Source: Mesaphorura yosii (Eukaryota > Arthropoda > Collembola > Poduromorpha > Tullbergiidae). Taken from it: a stretch of DNA of 64,000 nucleotides. The position numbers were made by a program, and so were the translations under genes. The DNA lies in NCBI GenBank assembly GCA_009869945.1, contig WIXG01000005.1, forward strand, positions 372,001 through 436,000, in the 5' to 3' direction. Every line of letters begins with the position of its first letter. Positions within the stretch are counted from its first letter, which is position 1. Below, one piece after another: positions 23,230-35,831 of the stretch. A model generated the notes under the pieces. It did not search any database. It was given only the letters and a program-made list of their open reading frames with translations, and was not told where the DNA came from.

Positions 23230-26200
23230 ATGTCAGCCAGTCCAGTAGCCAGGCAAGCAACGCAGAGTCAACTCATTCCATCTCGCCGAGTCGTAATAAC
23301 AAATGACTCAAGTCTGCCTGCTGATTATTCGACAACACCTGGTGGCACTCTGTTTTCAACCACTCCTGGAGGTAAGGCATATTTTCAGCTTTTAGTTAGT
23401 CATCCAAATCATTGCCATGAAGGTCCACAAGGCAAAAGCAAGGTCAAGTCGCAGCCCAGGCAGTTAATCCAGATTTTGATTAAATTCAATTATACCATTG
23501 CATATAAACGAAATGCTGAACAGTGTCCAAACTCCAGACATGAGAGTTTGATGACGGGTTGTGGAATCGGGAATCTCGCAGCAAATCATATGTTTACTTT
23601 GTTACGCAGGCACAAAGAAGTGTCGATATCGCATGCAAAATGGTGTTGGTGTTTGCATTCTCGTGATTTAGCCTCTTTACACCCGTCCCTATGAAGTATG
23701 GAACCAGGCGTTAATGAACCGAAAAGAATAGCATAGAAACATCTGCATTCATGTTTAGCTAATTTAGCTTTCAGCCCAGCATATCGAAAACAAATCTGGT
23801 CTGGAGTGTTTTTAACAAGTTCAGGCTTTTAACATTATTTACGTTGTTGAGTTTTCTGCCAGATTTGACCCTTGCCGTTCAACTGTCAATACAGTCGTCG
23901 CAGCGCACTAGCGCTATCATTCCTGTGTTACGTAATAATTTTAAGTCGTAAAAGAGCCAAGTGCTTATAAAACTCAGACAACAATCATGTGTTATGCCAT
24001 GCCGTTCGCCGTTCTGGATATTTCTTGTTGGTTAACAGCATTTCAGTATAGCATGCAGTCTCACGCTCTAGTTTTAGGGTCAAAGGTCCTGTACACAGTT
24101 CGATTCAGTCTCAAGCATTTTCGTTCAGCGTAATAGTAGAGTTGACGGCGTAGTATCAGGTTTGACATCGCTGATTAACACAACCGGGTGACCTTTGCAA
24201 TATTTAACTTTCACGACTTCCACCCCTCTCAAAATCACGATGCGATGAGTGTGAGTACGAACAATACGTGATTCAGCTTTAGTTCTATATTTTTAGCAAT
24301 TTTCGCCAATTTCGGAATTTCAAAGCAAATAGGTCAAAGAGTACATAAAAGTACAATCTTGAAAGCAGTGCGACAAGTGCGAGTACCACCGAACTTGATT
24401 GCGGTGCGGCGAATCAGGCTGTAAACATGGAGAATTTCGCCGATGCCGAGGAACCAGAGTTAATTGTTTAGAATTATGTGTTGCGATAAATCTTACGGCT
24501 GCTGTTTTGTGACTGCAAAATTAATGCTGAGCAAGCAGGCTGAACTTGTACTCAATTGTCTTGATATTTTATGTTTATTGCAAAGAAATAGAAAACCCAT
24601 AAATGCTGACGTGTCATCCTTTGTCTTGTGACTTCGACCTCGCACCGTCACATATAGCAAATTAAGCAAATCTCAAGCTGACAGTTGATAGACCCATTTA
24701 TTATTTGTTGCCCCTTTGTCTACTGCTGTTTTCATTGTCTCGTCTGGAGTCTTATCGTTATCTTGTTATGATGTTGGCATTTCCAAGGAACATTAGTAAA
24801 AGAAATCTGAGTGATGATTTCCTGTCTAAAATGAAAACACAAAAATCGACGATATGAGTAATCGAGGAGTTAAGGGTGAGACATTTACAGTTCTCTTGTG
24901 CTGTCTCAATTTCTAGTGATGTTTTGTCCAGTGCATTGACTTCTGTTGTCTGATTTGCTTCAATTAACCAAATCTAGGTAGCCAAAAGTGAAGGGCAAAA
25001 AGTCCTTGTCCAAGTTCGTTCAATCCCAAGCATGCATCAGCTGTACCCACATGGCGAGAATTGTTTTTGTCCAATTCATTAAGTGATAAGCTGTTGGGTT
25101 CGCCCTAAATATTAATGCTTTCGACAAATGCCACATGTCACGTCACAAAGCAAGGTACACAGAAAAATGGGTCGAGTTCGAGTTCATTTATCTGCTCCAT
25201 AAAACGGCACGACTGGCCATACGAATCTGGTAAACAATGGCAATAAGGAAATTAAGCATGGTGCACATTAGCATTTGGATTGTGTTCACTGTGTCTTTCG
25301 CGTTAGTTTTTCATAATCTGCGTGACGTATGCTTTCAAGAGCTAGACCCACGCGACTGATTTGGAAATTAGTCGAACTAGCAATTAGCTGGCTTCCTTAA
25401 ATTAATTGCTCCAGCTGCGCGTGTGAAAATAGGCCTGATTGTCGTTGTCTCCTTTGCTTCGACGCCACGATTTGATATGGCTTGAAAGAGCGAGAGCGTA
25501 GTAATCTACCGCATGAGTAAATGATGTGATGTAAACAAATAGCAACGTCTTAGCAGCTTTCGATGAGGACGAGGACCATGTCGATATTTGCGGTTCTTGA
25601 GTGTTGGAGCCAATGATTATTGACTTCTGGTTACTTTCAAAGACATATGAAAAGAAAATAACACGTTGCAAAAAACCTACTGCGAAGTTTCCGTGCAGTG
25701 CAGGCATTGCTGAGAGAAAGGGTGGGATGGCGATGCGAGCGAATAGCTGACCTAGAACGGAACCTGTTTCAGAAGTGCGTTGCACGTTTAAAGCTTTAAC
25801 TTCGCAATTTCTCACAGGCGGTCGGTCGCACGACCGGAGCATGCTGGTTTACTGGCTTGGTTCAAGATTTGCGAAATGCCAGCCAAAATGCGACACGTAC
25901 ATATTTTGTCTCGTGTTGTTCGCTATGCGCTTGTATTTGTATTATGTGGAATCTATTAATAATGATGCTCCGAGACCACAAAAACGGTTTTGCTTGTGCG
26001 TAGTTGCAAAATGATGGTCATCGTCGCCAATCCGAAGGAAGTTTGAGTTCTAGTAAACAAACATTGATCCACTTTCTTGTGAGATCCTTTCGTACTTGAT
26101 TATCTTTTATACGAAAACAATGGCACTGGGACGACACGTCGAGACATTCATAGCATTTAATGGCAATTTAATAACTATCATCTGTGATATGTCTTGGATC

Positions 26201-28021
26201 CGCGCCTGCGTCATTCGTTTATGTCGCAGTCGCACCTTCATTATCATTTCATGCAATTATGTAACAAGGCTGTCGCTAGTAAGACGCTTGAGGAAGGGTG
26301 CTAATTGATTGAGACGTAGTTGAGCCAGTTGATTAGGAAGAAGGCCATTTAAGAGAGTTCAACACGAAAAGCTGCTGATCGTCCAACTTTAAAACCAACG
26401 AAATTCATCTGATTCTTTTTCGTAACGTGGTTTAAATCCAAATTACGAGTGATTTTTCTGCTCTTGGTTTTTAAATTCTGCTCCTGCTGTTCAGCCTTTG
26501 TTTATTCTAGCCGTGATACAACTTGCATAAATTTTATGGTAAGCAATGAGCGGGCGGATGCGATGCATTTTACAGCACAACTTGCAAGTTTTAGTTTGCC
26601 CGTTCGGTTCACTCTTTGCACACGTGGAGAAACGCTGCTTCGAAGTAAGCAAGCAGGGCAATGATAACCCAAACGAGATTACGGACGAATGGAATAATAC
26701 GTAATCGTAATCGTAAACTCTGCTCTGGCACAACTCGTTTTATTTCTCGGCTTCATGGATGCGAATATTATGTAAATCAGTTGCCTGAGTTGTGGCTCGC
26801 ACATGCAGGCCGAAGTTCGCAATTCGCGATTCGCCGTATCTCATCGTAGTCGTACGCTCATATTCGCGTATGTATGTACGTAGGCAGCGGATATACATAA
26901 ATACGTATAATAGCAATGTTAATGATGCAAAAAATACTTCAGACTGAACACTTTAGCGCATAGCGCGACTGCTGCGAAGATTAGTGTAGAAAAGAGAGAT
27001 TTCAAGGTCACCAATGTTTACAGTGTGTAATTTCATTGCAGATTGCAGACATTCGATAACTTGCTTTGTGGCGACAACGAAGCGTAACAAATATGTATGC
27101 ACGTACATTCTTGCGAATGGTGAATAATTTTTTATCACAGCGAGGAGATGACATAAGAGTTTTTGCAAGTTCGGAGCAGCTTGAATGTCAATTGTATCCA
27201 AGTAATGCAAACGCGAAGAATTTGCCGGTGCAATGGAGGAAGAGAATTTTCTGTCGGCAAAATTTGCAACTTTATGCAAAAGCCCACTTACACTTGTCAG
27301 TAAATGGGTGCATTTAATTTCGTTCGTCGTCAAATTAATCAGTCCATCAAAATAAACAAGCACATGTGTCGGTTAGTCATTATCACGTTTGCCATAATTT
27401 GGAATTTAGACCAAAGCGTTGTGAAAACTGCGAATTGGGTCCAACAAGTTCAGTATTCAATGTTTCAGCCAGCTACAGCCCGATTACAACCTTGACAATG
27501 TCTGGTGGTAATTTGCGAATTGCGAAGTAGAATATCGGCAGATTATTTGCATTTCGATGAGTCAGGCAAAGCTCGTGATAAGCGACAATAAAATATTGAT
27601 TTCGGCCACTGATTGTTAATGTGATAAGACTGGCGGAGTAAGAGTAAATTTCAGTAAATTAGTTGCGAGTCAAACCTGAAGCCCAGATGCGTATTTGAAA
27701 TGTGAGAAATCGTAAACCACAACATGGAGATGAACGCGCGCTGTTATCTTGCGATAATTGCGATTTGCGAAGCTCCACATCAACGTCAACAAGCGGAATT
27801 GTAATCAATCAGTACAAATATCAGAGCGACATTGTTCGCATTTGCACAGATGAGTAAACAGGGAACTATGAACAGCCTTGTTCGCATGCAAAAACGTGTA
27901 CAGTCACTTAAAATGGTCTTGTGTATCTCGAGCTGGGAAATCTCACAAGTATGCATGCATTTAATCTAAAATTGAGCAAACGAGGAGTTTCTGTCAATGA
28001 CCGGCCGACTGAAGTGTTTAC
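23047..28021. promoter_or_regulatory. cluster of FOXO-type GTAAACA/TGTTTAC words in 4E-BP promoter and intron 1
   Basis: I located exact copies at 23047-23053, 23591-23597, 24421-24427, 25230-25236, 25531-25537, 26053-26059, 27015-27021, 27854-27860 and 28015-28021. From base composition about one would be expected by chance in 5 kb. The first lies upstream of the start codon and the rest in intron 1. The words are seen directly; their use by FOXO is inferred from the known FOXO-4E-BP link in insects. Confidence 0.5.
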
Positions 28022-28634
28022 TTTAGTGCTCAGAAAGGTGGTACAATGAGAAACAGATAAGCTGACCCAACTCAACTGACCGATTATTAAAGAACCATGA
28101 TTAAGATCAGTCGCACGATGACCAGAATTTGCAAGCACAATTTTGTATACTCGGTTAAAACCATCCACATGAGAAAGGTGCTAGAATATTACTGTTCACC
28201 CGAAGGATGTAAAATGAATGATGGAATCATGAGTTGGAATTGGAATTTACTCATGAAATGTATTAACACCTGAATATTGTTTATACTGTCAGGAACTCGC
28301 ATTGTCTACGAACGCCAGTTTTTGATGCAGTTGCGCAATTCGCCAATGGCCAAGACTCCTCCGAAAAATATTCAGTACTTCCCGGGCATGTCTCCGACGA
28401 AACAAGCTGGTCTCATCGATAACAACAACACTCAGAAACTAAAAGAGCGAAAGACTTCATCTCCAGACAGAAATCGTAAGTGTCTCACTCTTACAGAAAT
28501 TCTGACGGCGTGTCTTGTAGAAACTTTTGTGTTATTCATTAATGAACGTTTGTTTAATTTTCGTCTCAGGTCCTTCACCACTTGCTCAACAACCGGTGAA
28601 AGTTCAGGAGGAACAGTTCGAGATGGACTTGTAA
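23230..28634 (+). CDS. EIF4EBP: eukaryotic translation initiation factor 4E-binding protein (4E-BP, Thor)
   Basis: Three exons (23230-23371, 28293-28475, 28570-28634) give 129 residues. 4E-BP binds the cap-binding protein eIF4E and blocks eIF4G until TOR phosphorylates it. Visible landmarks: two STTPGG units with the priming threonines (about 37 and 46), the canonical eIF4E-binding motif YERQFLM at 53-59, the RNSP and KTPP phosphosites just after it, and the TOR-signalling motif FEMDL as the last five residues. The N-terminus [14 protein letters not shown] resembles pancrustacean 4E-BPs. The first intron is 4.9 kb, far longer than any other here, and is rich in FOXO-type GTAAACA words; 4E-BP is a known FOXO target in flies. 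An AATAAA lies at 28765-28770. Confidence 0.95.
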
Positions 28635-30449
28635 GAGATTCACGGCCAGTCTTTGAAGCACAGTTTCTTCGACTGCCTTCGTTTAATTATCTTCGGGAGT
28701 TTGGAACACAGAAAACGGAAAACTACACAAAAACATTAAGACTCTACGACTTTCGTTGCTAATTAATAAATTAATCGTGTTAGTATTATGATACGAAAGT
28801 TATTGCTTTAAATCTTGATAATCCAAATCCTGGGTTGGATATTATGACATCAAGTTCAAAGATTATTATTCTAAACTGTACTTCAATCGAGTATTTCTTT
28901 CCTTTCAATCACCGGAATTTGTTCTGAGGCCGAAATTGATGCATCGAAATTTCGACTTATGACTCGTAGTTAGAATTTAGTAACTTTACGTTAACTTGAA
29001 AACGTACGCGTATTTCATTTCTTCCACTTTTCACGAAGTAATTATCATTTCTAATTCTTTCTCTTTGTTTAAGGCAGCAGCAGAAATTAATGCATGCTCA
29101 TGTGCACGTGTTTCGCTGCGAGAGGCAGATACATTTATAAGATCGTAGTCATAAGTGTTAATACCAACTTAAATCGTGCTAATGCTAACAGCATGAACCA
29201 AAAAAGTTTATAACAAGAAAATCAATATAAAATGACAGAAGGAATGAGGCTCTAGGACCCTTTTGTTTTTGAGTCATAGTTTTGGTGGTGTTTGCTTGGA
29301 ATTGTATTCATACTCTTTATCGTATGAAATTATGCTTAACTTTACTGGAAATTCATAACCCTTTAAGACGTTACACCGAAAAGCTCAGACCTTGCCTGGA
29401 ACTTCAATTTCGACGGATTCGCCAAGTCTCTCGAGTTCCATGAGCTTTATCACGCAATAGAAATAACATAAGAGCCTACTAAAAGAAGTATTTTCAAGTC
29501 AACGTTCAATTGCTCAGAGTGTTATATGTAACTTAAACGCTAAATTCCTTGAAAATTCAAACTGAAACCATAAATATATAACGTCTAATCTAGTGCGTCA
29601 TTATAAGCGACAAAACCTTATTGTGATGAAATTGAGTACTAAAATTATAAAATGCATCCACGGTCCAAAAGTATAATAAAAATAGGTGTTTGCCATCACC
29701 TACCAAATGAGCCATTGTTCATCTTGTTTCAAGGAAGCCGGCGAGGCGAGGGCGCGAGTGAAAGCCAGCACGTGCTGCGGCGAAAAAGCAAAATAATTTG
29801 CGGCTTCAAGTCGATTTTAATTGAAAAGCTCAAGATTTTATTAACACCTTGTATAAAACATGATTTACATCGCCAACAGTCAATTAATTTTATGGAACAT
29901 CAAATCCACAAACGACAAGGACAAGCGATAATCACAAAAGCTAGAAATGCAGGCACACCACACCGAAAAGGGAATCAATCGATCGTCGCCCGCAGAAGTG
30001 CATTTCAATTCATGTTATGAACAATATTGGTCATACTAAATATTTAAATCATTAGCACTTATTATAACCATAAACTTATGCTTAGCAGATTATCAAAAAC
30101 AGTTAATCTCAAACGTTGAAACAGATTTAAAAATGGCAAGAATTGGTTTCTCAATCTCAACGTCCACATCCGCACAAAGAGTAATACAAAAGTAAAAAAA
30201 TTAATAAATTGTCGTGTAGAGTAAAAGTCTTAGCGCAACAGTGTCATGTCATCATGTCATTTACATTATTGAAAATCATAATACCTTCGTACCGTACGAC
30301 GTCCGACCGCTGCGACTGTAACTTAAATAATAGCGTGAATGCCGAGGCTCCAACGAAACCACCGTTCGCGGCCCAACTTAGCCCGAACAGTTAAGCCTTA
30401 ATACACTTGCATAGCTGAATGCTTAATTACATCTTAAGATTAACCCTGA
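28635..30449. other. intergenic, no gene recognised
   Basis: 3' ends of 4E-BP (+) and cyclin A (-) converge here. The sequence is AT-rich with short frames on both strands; none has a recognisable motif. A conserved non-coding RNA cannot be excluded by eye. Confidence 0.4.
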
Positions 30450-32162
30450 TTAAGAGTTCCAGGGCAGCTTAGCTGGTAAAATGCAAAGCGATACACTGCA
30501 GTACCGGACAGCTTTATATTTTTCAAAAATAGCAGTTTGAGCAAAAGTTGGAGCATCGTAAAAAGAATTAAAAAGATGGTGGGCACAACGCTGAATGTCC
30601 ACCAATTTATGAGTTGTTAGCTGCGCGATTCTGGAGTCCCAAAATCGATTCTGAAACGAGAAAGAAACATGATATAACTTTTAGATCATTTTGCCTTTTC
30701 CAAGAATGCAAACTACAATAATACCCTACCTGGAATGTGTACCTAGCCAAAGCTATGGCCGCCGTTGCAATAATTGATGATAAGTAGGGCAGATATCTTT
30801 CAGCATCCAGTAAAGACAATTCAGTCAAATACATCGCCAAGCATGTAGTTTTTGCATCCAAATACAGAAGGGAAGAGAAGGTTCGCACGAAATCAAATGG
30901 AGTTGGCACCAGTAGATCAAAGCCCAGCGTATTTAAAATGATCCTCTCCATTTGTACAACCTGCGACAGAGACGCGACGTATTTTCAATACGGGCCGTGT
31001 AGTAAGTCCAGTTACCGTTTGATCAATTTAATCAAATTACCTGTTCCTTAGTGTAAGTATTGTCAGTTATGGTCACAAAATCGTTCACATCCGGTGGCTG
31101 AATTTCTTCAAACTTTGCACAGGTGAATAGAGCAGCAGTTCCAACCAGCTGCAATTTGGTTCTCGTCACACTCATTTTGCTCAGAAATCGATCAAGGCAA
31201 CTAACTGCTTGAAATACAGTTTCGTGGTGCATCTCGTACTCTTCGCCGACCTCAACAAGCCAGTCGACAAGAATGGTTCTCATTTTGTACGAAATGTCCG
31301 GTTGCTTTTCCATGTACCACCTCTTCGGTCTAACTCTTTTCTCATATCCAAGCCAATATGTAATTATATCCGTAGCGTACTCGGGAAAATCGTAAAGTAC
31401 GTCCTTCCTCTCGCTCAGAACTCCACCAACACCTCCAACATGGCGGTACGCCGGCGCCGCTGCTGGTGCGAATTTTTTTGCAATACTTGGAGGGAGGAAG
31501 GGCGACGACGCTTTCAAGTTCTCATCGACTGGCTCGTCTTTCTTTGGATCAGGCTTTGTGGGAAGAACTGGAGTTGGACCTTTAGTTTGGCATAACTTGG
31601 CTAAGGTCTTCCTAGTTGATGAAAGCAGCAAACTCTTTTCTCTCAGCTTCGCTTGGAGCATTTTGTGCTTATTTTCAGTGTTCAAATTTCCATCCTCGTC
31701 ATATTCTCCTTCCAGGTCATCCATGGCGCTTACTCCGGAATCACTGATGATGGAGGTATCACTTCTGAATGATATTTCACTGAGCGGTGCACGATAGCTG
31801 TAGAACCGCTTTTTCGCATCGAAAGTTAAATCCAGACTATCATCAACATTCATCGATTCTCCGAGCGTTCCAGTGCTGGTATCTGAGACTGAGACAGACG
31901 TATTTACTTGTTTCATGACTGTTGTTGCAGCACCACCACCGGACGCCCCTTTATTCTGTCCGTCTTCATATATACTGAATTTGGAATTCTTCGGCGGAAG
32001 ATGTGAGGATGACGACGCTTGAAGCGCCGGGACCTTGTTCTTCCGCTTACATATTGGCCACTGAACTCCTAAAATCGGTCTCCGGGTTTCATTAAGTTGC
32101 TTAAATGAAGGCTTGACAGGAACCCGCTTCGGGTCGCTCTGATCTACCTTATTTTCCGCCAT
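30450..32162 (-). CDS. CycA: cyclin A
   Basis: Coding exons 32162-31041, 30960-30730 and 30650-30450 give 517 residues. Cyclin A activates CDK1/CDK2 in S phase and G2/M in the nucleus. A destruction box is visible near residues 28-36 (RPILGVQW). The N-terminal 240 residues are otherwise low-complexity and acidic. The cyclin box contains the cyclin A-type [16 protein letters not shown] near residue 294, the DRFLS and KFEEIQPP blocks, then the C-terminal fold ([32 protein letters not shown]). It ends like cyclin A with FEKYK near the C-terminus. A 5' non-coding exon probably ends at 32794 with a strong donor, joined to an acceptor two bases before the ATG. The gene is divergent from MRPL1. Confidence 0.96.
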
Positions 32163-33656
32163 GCCTGAAATTGATACAGAATGAGAACCTTTAATTCATA
32201 TTCTCATGCAAGGAATTAGCTCGTGTACATCGGATTTAGGAAACTTCGCCCATCCGACCTACGATCATCATTACCTAGTGAAGGTCGAACTCTCTTCTTG
32301 CCTCGCAATTTCTGACTTTTAGTGAGTTTAACCTAAATGATTGACTGAATAGAATGACAGACGGAACTCACTAGTTATGTTCAAACGTAAATGTGAATTG
32401 TGAAATTGGTTATTGATGGAACAAACTTATTATTTAACTTTCAAAAGTGTGAATTCTATTCCAAAAATTCCAATGAGTTTTAAATGTTTTTACATTCCCA
32501 ACCAAAATTGAGATTACCATTGTCTGTCTGTCCGTGGTTTCCCTTAACTTTGCATATAAAGAAGGAAATCTATATGAATAATATTTTCTTCAAAGATAAC
32601 TGCACACACGGAAATTGTAGTAGCAACGAAATTCTTAACTCCTCATACAATGAATGGACACGTTGGCAAAAGATGTGCTTATCGGAAGCCGAGCAACCAA
32701 AGGGAAGCAAAGAAACAGGGCATGATCGTATCGTACCCTAACTCTAATTCAATTACTAAATGAACTCATTAATATGAACAAAGTTTAACTTACCTGACTG
32801 TGGTGGCTGCAGATCGGAGCAATGGACGAACAGCCTCACCACCAGAACACAACGACCCGCTCTCTGTTAAAGATCACCGCGCTCTTTATTCAGTTTCAGT
32901 TGCAATCATGTCCTGAAACAAAACAAACACGTTAAGATAAGAATGCCTGTTGGATTGTCCTGCACAATAATGCGCGCTTTACGCTTCTGTGTAACTGCAC
33001 GTTAAGCCCTAAGAATTTCTGCTATCTACTTCTTTGTTGTTTTAGTTTTATCTTTAAGTGAAGTATCCCCTTCACCGCCAGTGCCAGTCTCTGCATCAGC
33101 ACTGGCGCTGTCAATTGCTTATTGCTTTATTACTCGCTATATGAAAAAGTTGACTAAGGGTGCGAAAATTCTCAAAGGTGTTACCCGCTTTGTCTGAAGT
33201 ATGCTGCTAAAATTGCACTTATTCAGGTCTCAGGTATCCAGCATCTAACCTCCAAAAGCTTTGAATGCAATAATAAATGTAGTCTCAGTCCTGGAATTTG
33301 GAACTCCAGCTAAAGGAATGCAACAATATGTAAAACGAATGAATGGAAAGGTAAACAAATTGACCGTTTGGAATTGGAATTGGATTCATACGACAGTTTA
33401 TGTAAGCTCAACACTACCGCTCACAATATTCGATTCCCTATTTCATCGGTTTGTGGTACGGCTTGTGAGTCTTGAGAACCAATCCGAGCTGTAAAGGGCG
33501 GACCTTTTCCACCTCTGAACAGATTATCCTTTCGAAAGATCAACACTGCATCGTTTCTACCAACATGTGGTAATTTTGAACTCGAAACACCGACTGGGTG
33601 GCTGATTGCAGGGAACTTGACTAACATAATTTAGGGTGGCCAAATCAGATGCAAAA
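32163..33656. other. divergent promoter region and 5' leaders of cyclin A and MRPL1
   Basis: On the minus strand a GTCAG/GTAAGT donor at 32794/32793 and an acceptor ending at 32165 frame a 629-base intron in the cyclin A leader. On the plus strand an acceptor-like tttag near 33633 precedes the MRPL1 start. No coding exon is supported between them. Confidence 0.5.
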
Positions 33657-35182
33657 ATGTTGAGCAATAAAATACTTACGGCTGGGTGCAGGGCGGCTGT
33701 TTTATTAAGAAACACTTCAATTACGTGCACGTCAGTGTCTTACTTCTTGTCAAAATTAATCATTGTAAACACCACTGGGGTTCTTGGTGCATCCTGTCCT
33801 CTTCCGCTGTCCCAGGTCAGGAATATCAGCACAACTACTCAGGACTATGCCGCGAGGAAAGGCACAAGAGAGAAAAGAGAGAAGCTGAAGAAGAAACGTA
33901 AGAAGGAGCCAGAAGTGAAGAAGACGTTTCAACAAAAAATGATGGATCGGAAAGCAAAGTAAGATTAACCGGATTCAGCCCTAGCCTTGTTTGGACACAG
34001 TTTGACTGGATGCGATCTCTACATTTCAGAATTGCGTATGTACTGCAGAGACCACCTGACAATTCGCACCTGCCGGAGCCTGTGGACAATGTTTTCTTCT
34101 ACGAAAGATTTCGTGACAAGATCTGGACTTTCGCTGAAGCAATACAGAACCATCGTGACTTTCTGCATCCGACAATGCGCAATTACCCCTCCTCTACGGT
34201 GTTGTGTAGAATCGATATTGATTTCGTGTATCCGAATAGGCCTAACAAGTGAGTCCGCCTCTCAACATAGTTCGTGGGTGGGTTCCGGGTTTAGTTTTAA
34301 TGTTCTGCCGTTAAATATGAATATTAGAATGATGGAAACGTGGAAATCGTTGGTTGAAATGAAGAAACCTTTCGTATCCGCTGGCACTGTTCTACCAAAG
34401 ATACTGGCGTTCTGTCTGAATGACACCCAATCAATTAACGAAGTGGTTCAGGCGGGCGCGGAGACTGCAGGAAGTAATGAGCTGATAAAATCCATTCAGG
34501 TTTGTCTTGAAGTTGCTGTAATCTTCTGTGAAACTGCCAACTACCGAAGAATTTTGGGAACTTCCTTTTTATTGTATTAAACGTCCTTATTTCAGGAAGG
34601 CCATCTTTCAATAGCCGACTATGATCATGTCATTGCTCATCCACTGATGGTAATTGAACTAACAGCGATTCGTGGTTTATTGAAGAAGAAATTTCCTAGC
34701 ACAAAGTCAGGCACCGTTGACGTAGATTTAGCACCCATTGTACGCAAGCTCAAGAGCGGTATAAAGATTCAAGTGCAGCGGACGGACAGGGAACCAGATT
34801 TCGCCTGGATCGAGTGTCCGATTGGAAAGGTACGACCACGACCATGCGAAGTTATAGCTGGTCTTTTTAAACATAATTTTGTGTACGATTTTAGCTGGAT
34901 ATGGAGGTTGAAGATATAGAGTCAAATTTCATGCAAGTGATGAAGGATACACTTCCAAGAAGGGTCACTGGGAAAGCACCGCATGACTTCATTGTTCAGT
35001 GTTCATTAAAAGCAGCGCAGTCACCTGAAAAATTCATTCTGGACAAAGATTACTACATTGCTATATGTGACTCGAAGGCGGACGGAAATCTTAAAGACAC
35101 CAAGGAGAAATCCAATTTATCCTCCGTCACACAAGCTCCGCAAGTGGAGAAAAGCAATACACCCGCAGCCGTGGCTTCATAG
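33657..35182 (+). CDS. MRPL1: mitochondrial large ribosomal subunit protein uL1m
   Basis: Exons 33657-33734, 33816-33958, 34030-34248, 34328-34499, 34596-34829 and 34895-35182 give about 377 residues. uL1m is part of the L1 stalk of the mitoribosome. The first 35 residues are a basic, Ser/Thr-rich mitochondrial targeting sequence, followed by a Lys/Arg-rich stretch (KREKLKKKRKKEPEVKKT). Family landmarks include FRDKIWTFAEAI, DIDFVYPNRPNK, SLVEMKKPFVSAGTVLPKILAF, GAETAGSNELIKSIQEG, YDHVIAHPLMVIELTAIRGLLKKKFPS equivalents and the C-terminal KFILD. An 81-base segment, 33735-33815, has GT-AG ends and a pyrimidine-rich acceptor but is also an open in-frame stretch, so it may be an intron or part of the targeting peptide. 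Confidence 0.92.
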
Positions 35183-35831
35183 AATTAGATTATTTAGTTC
35201 GAATCGTCATTAATTCGAATTAATTGAATCATAGTTAAATTAACTGAGAACTACAGAAATTAAAATGCAGTTTTTATAATTGATTTTAACTCGATTATTG
35301 TCGACTTTCTTCCCGATACAACGCCAGCCCCATACAAGGAAGATGAGATATTCTAAATTCCCCACCTATTGCATTTTCTTTAAAGTTCGGCATCGTTATT
35401 ATTATGATTTGTTAATGAAACTTAGGGTGATATACTTGTTGCCAACATTTTCATTTTGTCAATGCGCCCTCCACCATAAGCCATGAAATTCACCTACGAG
35501 AAAGTTGACCGTTCACTTCAACGCAACTAAGGAATGAGTAAGGAATTCTCACGTGCAACCGCGAACCCGAATTCCAATTTCATCGAATTGGCTAGTAACT
35601 GACATTAGCACATCACATCAAATGGAACGAGTTCCAAGTACTTTTTGTTGAAATTCGCACTGCAATTTACAAATTGCAGGAATGCGGTCATGTATATAGT
35701 GTCATATTTTTATATCAGTAATCGGCAGCTATTTTGTTGAAACTTTCGTGTTGCACTCTTGCCATGTGCCATCCAGTCATCCATCACAAATACTTGATCC
35801 CTAAACGAAAGCAGTAAGAATATTTCCAAAA
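35183..35831. other. intergenic, 3' UTR of MRPL1 and leader of MIGA
   Basis: A 649-base AT-rich gap between two tandem genes. It should hold the MRPL1 3' end and the mitoguardin promoter. No frame of interest. Confidence 0.4.

Noticed and set aside
25402-25842. 146-codon minus-strand frame inside the 4E-BP intron
   Set aside because: Composition looks random, with no domain, and no supporting splice or poly(A) signal; a nested gene was considered but not supported.
26953-27363. 136-codon minus-strand frame inside the 4E-BP intron
   Set aside because: No recognisable motif; AT-rich sequence of this length can stay open by chance.
29652-30020. 122-codon plus-strand frame between 4E-BP and cyclin A
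   Set aside because: Basic, low-information product without motif; more likely untranslated or intergenic sequence.
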